This document shows, in pieces, positions 10,104 to 20,930 of a DNA stretch of 64,000 nt. Position numbers and translations under genes: made by a program. This stretch comes from Ophioderma brevispina (Eukaryota > Echinodermata > Ophiuroidea > Amphilepidida > Ophiodermatidae): the NCBI GenBank assembly GCA_023653785.1, contig JAMKCH010022313.1:46918-110917 (forward strand), read 5' to 3'. Below the pieces are notes generated by a model. That model was not told the origin of the DNA. It saw nothing but the letters and a program-made list of their open reading frames with translations, and made no database searches. Each line of letters begins with the position of its first letter. The stretch's first letter is position 1.

Positions 10104-12226
10104 GCTAGACTGTACCCAATCTCGGCTCTGTCTCTGGTTTTAGAAGCCACTTGGTTAAAAGATAAAGATAAACCTCAAAACTTGAGGACTTTCAGCTTAC
10201 CACCCCCATAGCTGGACAGCCCTGCCAACCAACTTTTGGTCCAAAGAACGTGAATTGCACAGGGCTTCGCTCCTGGAAATTACACAAGGTGAGTGAGTAG
10301 CCCGCCGAGACGACGATCTGTAGGGAAACTTCTCCAGCAGTATCGATCCACAAGTAACGTGACCGCATTATCTTGCGCACATCTCGGTTAATTTTTGAAT
10401 GCTAATCCGGGGACCAACATGACACCAACGATGGGGAAAGGTGGAGTGCGGGCACAGTGGATCAATGGCACGCCGACTTGGGTTTTCATTTATCGATTAC
10501 GCGAAAACCGCGCGAATGAATATAGCTCCTTTAAAAATAAGTTTTTGATAGTGCATGAATTATGCCAAGGTAAACAGTTTGCAAGCGTTTCACTGATCAC
10601 TTTTCGTGCTTTGTGATATAATTTTGTAACTACATTGTTTCTAAGGGCCTATCATTGGGTTCCAAGTATGGAAATAAACCAACAACAATAAAATAAAAAG
10701 ACGGGGAAGGCGAGCTTGAGAAATCCAGAAAATACTGTCCTTGTGATTGTCTCTCTTCCTGGTTTTTGGTTTTTTTGTTGGTTGGTTGTAGTATTTTCCA
10801 TTGAGGATGGGCTGATCCTTCTGAAAATAAATAGTGCCTAACTCATGCATCTGCAGTTGCCACAAAACACAAGCTCTCCATTTACCAAGCCCAGTGGTGT
10901 CCATTCTTTCAGAAAACCGAATTATTTACCAGCGCTATACAGCTGGTCTGCCTGACTTTTTTTAATAAAAGACGAAGACGGCCCCGACCCCAAGAATCTG
11001 TTTATGCACCTACTTGCCCCGTTTCTCTTCTTTCTCCTTCTTTTCTTAAATCCTTCTATTAACCCTCCTTTCCAAGCCTTGGTAGCAGGATTAATGGCTT
11101 GGTCCGCCCGCTGATGCGCCCGGTAAAAGCCTTCGCGTTAGGGAGAAATTCTCCCCCTTCCCCCTCCCCCTCCGAGTGTCAGGAGGCCATTGCCAGGCTG
11201 AAATTAAAACCGTAACCCATTTCCTAAGGGTAATTTTGCCGAAAATAGGTACCACTATTTGCATCTGCACCACATGTGTGACCCTTCGACCTATGTGTGT
11301 GACTTTTTAACCATAGACTGCCAGGTCAGTAGTTCTATGCAATTGACCTCTAGATGACCTTTGAAACCTTTTGGGGCACTCTAAACCCCTGATAATAACG
11401 TCAGACTGTCCTCCCCCAGCCCCCGGGCACTCCCATCTTGAACGACGCGTATCTGTATAAGCTGTTTAGACCCCCCCTTTTTCAGCATCGTTGTCACCCA
11501 AACCCAAACACCCCATCACCACCCAAAAATGAAAAGACCCCAATGTTTGTGAAAATTTTACCACTGTCCCCAAAGACAGTGCTTTTGGTGGAAACTAAAT
11601 TTATTACCCAACTAACCTCTTTTTTTTAAAAAATTTTGCAAAACCCCCCAGACCCCATTTTGGGAACATTTTGCATATTTGCCACTCAGAAAACCCCTAT
11701 TTTTTTGGGTCCATTTGGCCATCTCCTCACCCAAAGACCCCTATTTTTTCAATCGCTGTCACCGAAAAAATTGCCTTGTTTGAAGTACGCAGCCTAACAC
11801 CCATATCCATTTAATATGTGAATGCCCCCCCCCCCAACCCGTGTCAGCCCTATCAGCAAAGTATACGAAATGCATAGCCGGACAGAACGATGTGGTTTAT
11901 TAGTATCGATAAGTCTGAGGATTTTCAGTTCCCAGGGCCCGTTTTAAATACTGCGCAAAAAATAAGTCGTCACACTAATTGGTCTGGCTAAGTGTCACTT
12001 ACGCACATATGGCAAGAGTCGAGAGACAGTGCGAGTATAACCAGAACCATGTGTTTTTGACTAATGTTGGTGGCGGAGTACTTCCCCCTACCTCGGGGGA
12101 TTGGAGACGTTTTCCTTCCTATACAGATTCGGAGGGTCCGCGGATATGGGGGTTGAAGAGTCAGTGTAAATTTCAGTGGCTTAGCCTTTTCATCACCGTG
12201 GACCCGAGGGGAGGGTCTATCTATTG
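10104..12226. other. Block of about 2.1 kb present only in copy 1
   Basis: Copy 1 runs from TTTTCGGTAAGCTAATTGGG into this block and out again at CTATTGGGCCGGAAATTAAA. Copy 2 joins the two flanks directly (GTAAGCTATTGGCGGAAAA, about 19721-19745). Only the short phrase ATTGGG is shared at the two ends. Inside are the dispersed repeat at 11440-11600, C-rich tracts (about 11160 and 11825) and short open frames with no recognised product. It could be an insertion in copy 1 or a deletion between short direct repeats in copy 2. Confidence 0.7.
11440..11600 (+). repeat. Dispersed repeat, second copy of 5449-5620
   Basis: GACGCGTATCTGTATAAGC, GCTGTTTAGACCC and TTTCAGCATCGTTGTCACCC appear in the same order as at 5449. 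The following 200 bases continue with variants of CCAAAGACCCCTATTTTTT, giving a loosely periodic, C-tract-rich stretch to about 11760. Confidence 0.55.
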
Positions 12227-12869
12227 GGCCGGAAATTAAAAGGGCAAAATACTCAACAAATGTGGACAATTTTCACTTATTTTTTGATTTATATGTTAAT
12301 CTTCGTTACTTAAGCTAACAAAATAGACCTATTTAACACTTAGTTCCCGAAGGAAACCACATTTCCCGATGTAATTTTTTGCACGAAATTTATACCACAT
12401 GGAAGGGTCATAAGACAACTCCAACTCAGCAACAAAAATGAAATTTGTATTTTGGCTGCAATAGGGGCAACATTGTTTTTAAAACACGCGAAAATTGGGA
12501 AAAAACGGAAAATTCAAATGAGCCTTGGCTTACACCAAAACTTTTCAAAACTTATTTTATGTTGACTCTATTCTAGAAGACCCCAATTCCATATATTTAA
12601 CACCAAACTTGCAGTTTTTAGGGAATCCTGCATTTTTTACGGGTGTTTCAAAATCAGTCATTTTCTCATAGAGTTTTGTACAGTAAACGGTTTGGCAACG
12701 TCCATGATGACATTGTTTGTTTCACAGCACCTAAGGGTTAATTTTTTTAATGTTACTAATAATAGTGTTTACTTCACTATGTGTGAACTTATAATCCAGA
12801 TAAAAACAAATTTCTTTGGTTCTTGTTTCTTATTCTTATTTTTAAAAATATTCTGAAATGAACTTCCGT

Positions 12870-13078
12870 TAGTGCCCAATGGGGGGGGGTCCATGGGAAC
12901 CCCCACTAATTAACTCATTAACGGCTTGGCCGATTTTTAAATATTTTTATGAAAGACGCGCATTTACAAGTCAGAACAATTCCAAAATAATTCGGCGCAA
13001 AAATCCAAAGCGTAAAGCGGCAGCGCGCAAACAAATTTTGGGGGTCCCGCTAGAACCCCCCTGGGTCCCTTAGTGTTA
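12870..13078. repeat. G/C-tract element with weak inverted ends
   Basis: CGTTAGTGCCCAATGGGGGG on the left faces CCCCCCTGGGTCCCTTAGTG on the right, which pair loosely in inverted orientation. Copy 2 has the same arrangement at about 20420-20630. The 297-bp element of copy 2 is inserted just at the right end. There is no coding content. Confidence 0.4.
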
Positions 13079-14207
13079 GAAGACTTATTGCGCCAGTCTA
13101 TATGGGAATATTGGTCCTCTGCTGTTGTTTGATAATTCGTTATTCCTCGTACCCACGAGTGGTTATGTCGCTCACCAAAATGGGAACCCTTAAAAATTGA
13201 CACTTTTAACGTAAAATGCGTCGTTATAGCATGAAAAATTGTCTATATAATCTACCAGGAATCGCTTCCGAGAATTAGTCCTAACTGCACTCCCATATAT
13301 AACGAAATACACAATAAGGGCAAAATGTGGCACTGGAATATCCACAGTTCACGTTTAGAAACTAGCCAGAGCTTGATAGCTGTGGATAAAATAGGTAAAC
13401 AACAAAAAGAAGTAATGGAAATAGAAGTGGAAAAGGTGTCTTTTAGAGGGCGTACTTACCAGACACAAGAGGCGTTTTCTTGTGTTAGGCCTAAAGCACG
13501 GAATTCTTTTGTTCCTTTCGATAGTGAACAACATGATTTCGAAATAAGCTTCCGAAAAACATAGGGTGGGGAAAAATGCATTAATTAATTACACCACGAT
13601 GCATGTTTAGTAGGCCTATCGCCTGAGGTACTAGGGCGCATCCAGGATCGCCCGTCCTGGGGGTTGAGCGATTCTGGATACGGTCCCAGTCCATGCAGCA
13701 GGTGGTCCAGGGTCCAGGGGCGAAACCTTTGAGAAAATATACGTTTTCAGAGGAAATTTGACATCATTTTTTACCCATTCTGGTGCAAGCAATCTGAAAA
13801 CTATGAAGTTCTTAAGATTTGATTTAAGACCCCCCGGGGGTTGCGCGCGCTCCCTTAATCCCACCCCACCCAAATACGCCCATGGTTACATTATTTTGCA
13901 ATGAAAATAGAAGATTAACTCACCCAGAATAGAGCCGCCCCATCCATATATTATCGATATCGACCCACCAACAACCCACGTTTTCGTTACCAGCTGTCCT
14001 TCATATCAGGTATAAACACTCAAACCTTTCATGTGCCTGCAACCATACAGATCGGAACAAGTAACTACCAGTAATGCGAGCACATTGATGCCCTTTGTCT
14101 TTCCCATCCATTATGTGGTATATATTGTTAACTGAGACCCGCAACTAAAATGGTCAATTGCTATTGGGAAAAATCTAGCCTTGACCTCTGCTACACCTGG
14201 TCGCATT

Positions 14208-14545
14208 TCATAAATAGCCAAATCGGCATTGTAACTTCCGTATCGTTTTAGGACTTTAGACCTTTGACCCCCCTGTCATATTTCCAGGAAAAATTGTCTT
14301 TTAGTAATTTCGAAAATAGTTTCTAAGATTTATTTGATATTAAAAATATAGAAAACATGTTTTCCTTGTCTCCAATAATTTAACGGCATATTTTTTATTG
14401 GCTATAACTTGCTGGAATAGTTATAAAACATAATTCTTAAAACCATATCTTGATTTGTCCAAAGGTCAGGAGTCTAAAAAGTGGCAAAACCTTCCCACAA
14501 TGCATCATAAATCTGTAATGTCGATTTTCGCTTATTGGTCCTAAA
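14208..14545. repeat. Imperfect inverted repeat of about 340 bp
   Basis: AATAGCCAAATCGGCATTGT and TTTTAGGACTTTAGACCTTT on the left pair, imperfectly, with AAAGGTCAGGAGTCTAAAAA and AATGTCGATTTTCGCTTATT on the right. It is repeated at about 22050-22375 in copy 2. It may be a MITE; the true ends were not found. Confidence 0.4.
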
Positions 14546-14804
14546 ACTATTACATGTAGAAAATAACAGAAAATTTGTGCCTTTTTTTCATTCATAGAGT
14601 ATTGCAATTTGTCTCAATACAAAACATTTTACGGGAAACATAAACATTGACTTTCATTGGCCTAATACCTTGTCTTAAATATGCAGGGTGGTCAAACTTA
14701 TCTTATTCTTGAATTAGTAAAATACAAATGTATAAAAAAATTTCATACATTTTACAGAGTAAATCTTTTTCCTGGTCATTGGTACTGGAAGCAAGTTGCT
14801 TTAA

Positions 14805-15352
14805 CAAGTTCAAGTTCAAGTTCAAGTTTATTGTGTAGGCCACTGGCCCATTTCAAACAAAATCAATAATTACATAATATAAACAAATATTAGTAGCGGG
14901 TAAAAAAATTATAAATTACAATATTATACAGACATACTCTTTATAACAAAATTTGAGATAATAATTTAACACAATCATTAAAGAATCTTCTTACAGAAGA
15001 TAGTCATTGCGCCGTTTCATTGATCTTAAATATATTACTAATGTTTTGAATAATTTGTTCATTAGTTCTACAGAGCATTGTTTGAATGTGAAAATATGAG
15101 GGAAACCTATGATAATAAAAAGGAATGAAATATTTCTTAATAGGTCTTGATACTGAGGGTCCAACCATAGGAAATGGTATTCATCCTCGATGGTGTTTAG
15201 GTTACAAATTACAGGTCCGTTCTTCTACTGGTGTGCCCACATAATCTTCCTGTTTTTTTGGGGGGGAATGAATAGCAAGAGGAAAATGAACCAGAACGGA
15301 ATGATGCAAGTGCTTTACGATATTTAACGACTTGTGTACAATCAAGGTATAA
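14805..15352 (-). mobile_element. L1/Tx1-type retrotransposon, 3' end (copy 1)
   Basis: The minus strand reads, in order, YRKALASFRSGS, a zinc-knuckle-like CNLNTIEDEYHFLW (about 15190-15225), a run like FTFKQCSVELMNKLFKTL, and then the 3' untranslated part. It ends in a hexamer tail of AAGTTC units on the plus strand (14805-14828), that is (TTGAAC)n on the element strand. It is the same 3' end as the element at 22622-27640. Here it is interrupted at 15353 by a 1.1-kb block absent from copy 2, resumes for about 65 bp at 16486, and stops at the duplication junction. Confidence 0.8.
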
Positions 15353-16485
15353 TGCTGGACGCATAACCCCCGCAGCCGCGCAAGTGGCTGTAAGCCGGCT
15401 AAATACCCTTAACGGGGATCCGTCTGCTCATTAGGTCAGTCCACTGGTAGGGTATTTTTAGCGCTGGACTAAATGTTTTTTTCATTTTGTAACTATGGAC
15501 CCATCCTTTTTCACATTCATGCGGGGACAATTGAATATTATTATTAAAGAACATTCAGATGTTGAATCTTAAAAAAGAATTTTATACAAAAAAATTAAAA
15601 ACGACCCTTTTAAAAAAAAAAAAAATGAAAGATTTGATGACGCCACGGCATTGATTGGTTTATTATTTTTTGCTTCGGGGAACCCATTCATGTAAAAAGA
15701 CGTACGTAATCCCTACATGGAAAAAAAACAACGGATTATCGCGGCCTCGGACGTCGGTCTTTGAATCAGTAGGGAAAAGGTTAATTTTGTACGTTTAACA
15801 TAATAAACGGTGTCTTTTGGAAAAAATAATAGCACTTTGGCACCAGAAGGGGTCATGGTACAGACCTTTATTTGTAACATCGTCGGATTTTTATATATCG
15901 GTCGCCCCGAAGAGCAAACTGATATCTGATACCCTACACGTGACCTGGTACCTGACACGTGACACCAACTATTCATCTCTGTTACCGTTTATAACTACAA
16001 TACGCAAAGCAGCAAGCATTCTGTATTTCCTGTATCTCTGTTGTCACAGCGTAAATCGATCAAGATGGGAGACTTTACATGTGGTTCTGTACCGGACGGT
16101 AGGACACGGTCTGCGCGATTTGGGCATAGGGGATTTCCAAACGGTAATTTGTGAAACTGCTCCAACATGCATTTACGATGGCAGTCTCGGTCCCAGTTAC
16201 ATTAAAAAACTCTCTTAAACCTTTGTTCAAAAGATCTTAGTAATATCATGATAAATTAAGAAAAAATATGAAGTTCACATAATCATACTTCTGTTCAATT
16301 ACCTGTCATACCTCAAAACTCCAGACTGCTTCCCCTGCAAGTTAGCTCTATCAAACATAATACCCTTGAACATACGCGCCAATGCTTACAGATCTATCTC
16401 TCTGTAGCCATGCGCCCCGATACCTCTAATATCAAAACAGCCTATTATAATTATTATAACACCCCAAAACATTGCACTCCTGGGT
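15353..16485. other. Block of about 1.13 kb present only in copy 1
   Basis: Copy 2 reads straight from CAAGGTATAATTC into TGGGTCTTTG, while copy 1 carries this extra block between the same phrases, inside the L1/Tx1 3' end. Near its left edge GCTAAATACCCT (about 15398) can pair with AGGGTATTTTTAGC (about 15450) as a hairpin. The longest open frame (15817-16218, plus strand, 133 codons) resembles nothing I know. No clear inverted ends or target duplication are visible, so the class of this insertion is unknown. Confidence 0.65.
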
Positions 16486-16551
16486 CTTTGTTATCTTTCA
16501 AGGAGCTTATATATTCGAAAATAGCTGCTTGAAGCTAATCTACTTCTATCT

Positions 16552-17510
16552 ACCTTTTAATTACGGTAAACCCCCAATTATTCAATAATCTCACGCATTT
16601 TTACCTATACAGAACATAAAATTACAATTGGTTTGGAAGCAGAAAATGTAAATGAACAGTGGCTAGAAAAAAAATATACACATTTTGAAAAAGGTGGTAT
16701 TTATACGCTGAACGTGTTATATTTTCCCGTAATATTTACGTTATTTTGTAATTACTTGTTTTTAATTAAGAATATGAACTATGAAATCGTTTTTCAATAA
16801 AAATGTGTTAATAACGTATAAGTAAGTCATTAAAAAAATGACAAAATTTTATTTTCCCTATCATTTTTAACAAATTAGTTTTTAAAAACTCTTTTCCTCC
16901 TTTTTGTATTTAGTTAATTGAAAAAGTAGTAATACATATATATATATCTCTATATTCTATTAATTTTAGCATATGCTATCAGTAAAGTCATGTAGTGTCG
17001 CGGATAAAGGTTAGGAAATGTATCTTAAGGACCCAGGTTCGAATCTATTGTAAGTACATGTATTAGTTTATTCATATGATAAGAATGGTGACATGTGTAA
17101 ATTGCCATATAACAAAGGTTTATAAACTGGTTTTTAAATCATTATTAATTTTGTTTCAAGTTTCCCTTTTGTTTATTGCATCTTTTTCTCAAAAATTGCT
17201 GTGGAATAGAACTTTTTTACAACCAGTGGTAACTTATTTACAACGTTTGTAGATTCTGATGGCCATAGATACAACGTGATGAAAATGCGTAAGAGGATTT
17301 GTAATAAAGTTTTAATTGTTAATATGTTTTAAAACAAATCAAAAAACCAACAATAAACGTTGAAGCTGATATTTTACGCCCGTTATTTACGTTCCCTGCA
17401 ATGGTTTCGTATTTGTAAGGCTCCCGGTTCTTTACGTTCTTAACGTTGTGAGTCCCAGCGCCAGTCAAATCCCTGTTTTTTTACGGGTTTCTTTTTTTAA
17501 CAGTTTTTGT
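16552..17510. mobile_element. CACTGTT element, left-truncated copy
   Basis: Second copy of the element at 6860-7839. It lacks the first 33 bp or so because the duplication junction falls inside the element. The right end is recognisable as TTTTAACAG followed by a run of T. The tRNA-like boxes are kept in part: TAGTGTCGCGG (16993-17003, one change from the A box of copy 1) and GGTTCGAATCT (17036-17046). Confidence 0.7.
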
Positions 17511-18746
17511 AGAGTGTCTTTTTTATAGGTTTTGTTATATTTTTGATCAATGTCCATTTTGAGTTTGCCCTCCTTAAAAAGCTTTTTTCTTCATGCAAAC
17601 GCGCATGAGTAGAAGTCTTTGACTCTTGATAGTTGTCGTTATCATTGATACCTACAAAGATCATCAGGACTATGTTGTTCCTGGCTTCAGTTCAGTTGTC
17701 CATGCATTATCTGGTCAGGGAGGCTTTCCTTTGACAATAACACATGGATGGAGAATAACGGACGGGGACAGAGTCGCATGAAAATGAGACGCTACCAATG
17801 CCGCTTGTGGGTAATAAAATGTACACGGATCCTCGCAGATGAAGATTAGGTGTATCTCCATATGTTCTTTAACTAGGTTTGTCTTTCTATTCTCATCTCT
17901 GGTCACAATATATAGTCGTTTTAATTCTACTTGAATTTTTTAAGTATTCTGCAAATAGGGTATAAGTGATGTATATCTAGGTGTTTTCATATTAGAAGTA
18001 AAGCTATTGTTTTTTGATTTGTCTTTTAATAATGGATAATGTGTTTTTTTTCTTTTGTGAAACGCCTTGACTGAGGACCTTGCCATTATATTAGGCGCTA
18101 TATCAAGGACTACTATTATCTACTTCGCAATATGCCTGCCAAATCTATGATAGTCTCTCCTATGTTGAGGACCGTTAACATGGTCCCCTGGTAAACATGG
18201 TTTAACCTGTCCCTTATGTGTCATTCTATGAGTAAGACGCATCTTGACATATAACCAATTTATTAAATGTAAAATAAACGAGAAAAAATATTAAATTGAG
18301 ACTACAGTAACTATAGAAACTACCTTTTTGTATAAATCTTGGCAGAGAAAAAAAGTTGTAGGACCATAGTCATTAAGAAAAATTTATTTTTTCATTTTAA
18401 AAAGTGGGGTACTTTGGCGGCCATTTTGTTTGCCGTTACATATCTCAAAAAACGTTCAATGGATAGACTGTCAGCAGTTTGATGCTTCAACTAGTGGTCT
18501 AAAGCATCAGAATCGGGTGCAGAAAAAACTATAGAAAAATTTCTAAGTTAGAGCAAAAATCAGGAAATGCGTCCGGACAATATAATCACAGATAACATGA
18601 ATATATTAATCCGTCCTGGAGCGAGCCGGCGCACAGAGGTGTGTTGAAAAAAAAAAAAAACGTGGGTACTTGAACCGGACTCGAACCCCCATCACCTCCC
18701 CCCATATAACTTTGGTAATATCAGTTATTCTAGCGCAGTGATCGAA
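17511..18746. other. Copy-2 counterpart of 7842-9098
   Basis: Same content as in copy 1, including the LINE/SINE-like 3' tail (about 18020-18125, with GGCGCTATAT) and the reverse B-box phrase GGACTCGAACC (about 18677). In copy 2 an extra 40 bp or so containing a CACCTCCCCCC phrase follows the B-box site. No gene recognised. Confidence 0.5.
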
Positions 18747-18935
18747 AATAAATCCTTACGGATTGTGATTAGTGACCAATCAAAAATAGATTTTAAATTA
18801 AATCTTATTTGTCTTAGATTCACTACTATAGATTGTTATCCAATCTATATGAGTATAATGTTAATTGCAATAGAGATAGAGATTAATTGAATCCTAACAT
18901 AGATTGGTCACTAATTTACCATTCTTTAAGGAGTA
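18747..18935. mobile_element. Short fold-back MITE, copy 2
   Basis: ACGGATTGTGATTAGTGACC on the left and GATTGGTCACTAATTT on the right are the inverted ends, as at 9099-9279. The right arm is more eroded than in copy 1. Confidence 0.65.
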
Positions 18936-20633
18936 TACTTTTAAAGGGGGAGGGCCCGATTAAGTATATAAAGTAAAGTTCCGCCGATCGATATTCAATC
19001 CGTTTTGAGTGAGAACTAGAAACGCGATTTTGTAAGCCCCCTAGAGTACGTGTGTAAAAAAAAGTGGTCGACCAAAATGGAGTACATTTTCGCTCATTAA
19101 ATCCAAACCAAACATCCGTTAACCCTAAGGTTTCACAAGAAGAAATGAGAAATAGTATGTTCCTTTTGATCCCAAATTTAACAATTCCTCCTTCCGTAAA
19201 ATCGGGGGGTTATGGGGACCGAGGCTATTAGCGATGGGCCACGACATTTAAGGAAAGGAAATATGTCAAGTTTTTGTCAAGCTCAGTTTGACTTACAGTC
19301 ATAAATTATATGTACATTACTCACGAATTCCCGAAAACATATACAAATTGATGTAAAATTAAACAAAAAATAGAGGCATTTTAATTTTTACTTTTTTGAA
19401 TAAGAGAAAACGGGCGGATTTTCGCACGGCTCATTGATCAAAAGTACCCAATTTTGCTCTCCTCGTGACGTCAAAGTGATGACCAAAAACATCGTGTTGA
19501 CTCGAATTGTTATGCTGACACTGTAATATGATGGATTAAATGAAAGAATAATAAAATTAGGAAAAATAAGGACAGAATGACATATTTTGTTTCAGTTCGT
19601 TGGTTTTAAATTTATTAAGTGGCAACACTGCGATATGATGGTCACAACGTAAATTATGGATGGTCATAACTTTGACGTCACCATTGCCTGCGATCGATGG
19701 GATTTGTCGGAATCGTTTTCGGGTGTAAGCTATTGGCGGAAAAAATGAAAAAGGGAAAATAGCTCAACAAATGTGGACAATTTTCAACTTATTTTTGAGT
19801 TATATGTAATCACGTTACTGAAAGCTACAAAATATACCTTTAATTTAACACTTAAGGGACAAAGGGTTTTCACTTCCGTTGGGCCCAAGGGGGGGGGCAC
19901 TACGGAACCACTTACCGAGGGAATTTGCACCGAAATTTATACCACATGTGAAGGTTTATAAGACAACTCCAAATCAGCCATAAAAATGAAATTGTTATTT
20001 TGGCGCAAATTAGGGGCAACAACATTGTTTTTAAAGAACACGCGAAAATGGGGGAAAAAAGACAGGAAAATTAAATGAGGCCTTGCGCTTACCCAAACAT
20101 TTTGAAAACGTTATTTTATGTTGATATTATTCTAGAGAAGACCCCAATTCCATATATTTAACACCAAACTATCAGTTTAGGGAAGGAATCATGTATTTTT
20201 TACGGGTGTTCAAACTACACGTCATTTTCACATAGGAGTTGACAGTAACGGTTTGGCCACACCTCCTGATGAAATTGTTGTTTTCAGCACATAAAGGGTT
20301 AATTTTTTTATGTTACTAATAATTTTTACTTTACACGTATGTGTGAACTTATATCAGAAAAAAAAAATTGGTTTGGTTCTTGGTGTCTAGTCTTATTTTA
20401 AAAATATTGCTGAAATGACTTCCGTTAGTGCCCAAGGGGGGGGGGGTCCATGGGACCCCATAATTAACTAACGGATTGGCCGCTTTTTAATTATTTTGGT
20501 ATGAAAAGAAGGCGCATTTTAAAAGTCAGACATTACAAAATATTTCGTCGCAAAAATCCAAGCGTGTAAAGAGGCCAGCGCTGAAAAAAATTTGGGGGTC
20601 CCTCGAACCCCCCCATTGGTCACTTAATTGTAA

Positions 20634-20930
20634 AGGTCCCAAGAAATAAGAAATGAGATGATAAACCTAATCCAAATTCTGTACGGGACATTTCCATTCC
20701 AATAACAGGGCCAGAAAAAAGAATACACTACCAGTGACATCATTAGTGAAACCTATGATTTCAGTCGTGTCATCAATAGATTCCACACCAGCACCTTGAA
20801 TTGTCTAGTACTCTTCTGAAATCAAGAGTTTCACCAATGATGTCATCACAAACCAAATATTGAATGCTTCTGGTCCCTCCTGTAGACTTGACACAAACCG
20901 CCGCAATTCTATTGACATTTCCTGGGACCT
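20634..20930. mobile_element. 297-bp TIR element with TAA target-site duplication
   Basis: The block starts AGGTCCCAAGAAAT and ends ATTTCCTGGGACCT, inverted ends of 14 bp with one mismatch. TAA flanks both sides (20631-20633 and 20931-20933). The equivalent place in copy 1 (13070-13090) is empty and continues from TTAGTGTTAGA into AGACTTATTG, so presence versus absence is directly visible. A 3-bp TWA duplication suits a PIF/Harbinger-type MITE. The interior has a minus-strand frame of about 50 codons of unknown origin. Confidence 0.7.

Larger units (their letters stand above)
6893..16551 (+). repeat. Large direct duplication, copy 1
   Basis: From TTTTAAATTACGGTAAACCC just inside the CACTGTT element to the GCTGCTTGAAG phrase near 16530, this arm can be followed phrase by phrase into 16552-23224. 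Landmarks pair as follows: 7840 with 17511, 9104 with 18752, 9420 with 19072, 12240 with 19757, 13085 with 20931, 14815 with 22630 and 16487 with 23151. Copy 1 carries two extra blocks (about 10104-12226 and 15353-16485) and lacks the 297-bp element at 20634. Apart from these blocks, most differences are single-base indels and small gaps. See the findings for real duplication versus assembly artefact. Confidence 0.9.

Noticed and set aside
13325..13564. 79-codon frame in copy 1 as a small gene
   Set aside because: The same stretch in copy 2 (about 21170-21405) has several frame breaks and the product resembles nothing known.
15817..16218. 133-codon plus-strand open frame as a gene
   Set aside because: No known motif, lies inside a block of unknown class that is present in only one arm, and no splice or codon evidence supports it. 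Described with the block instead.
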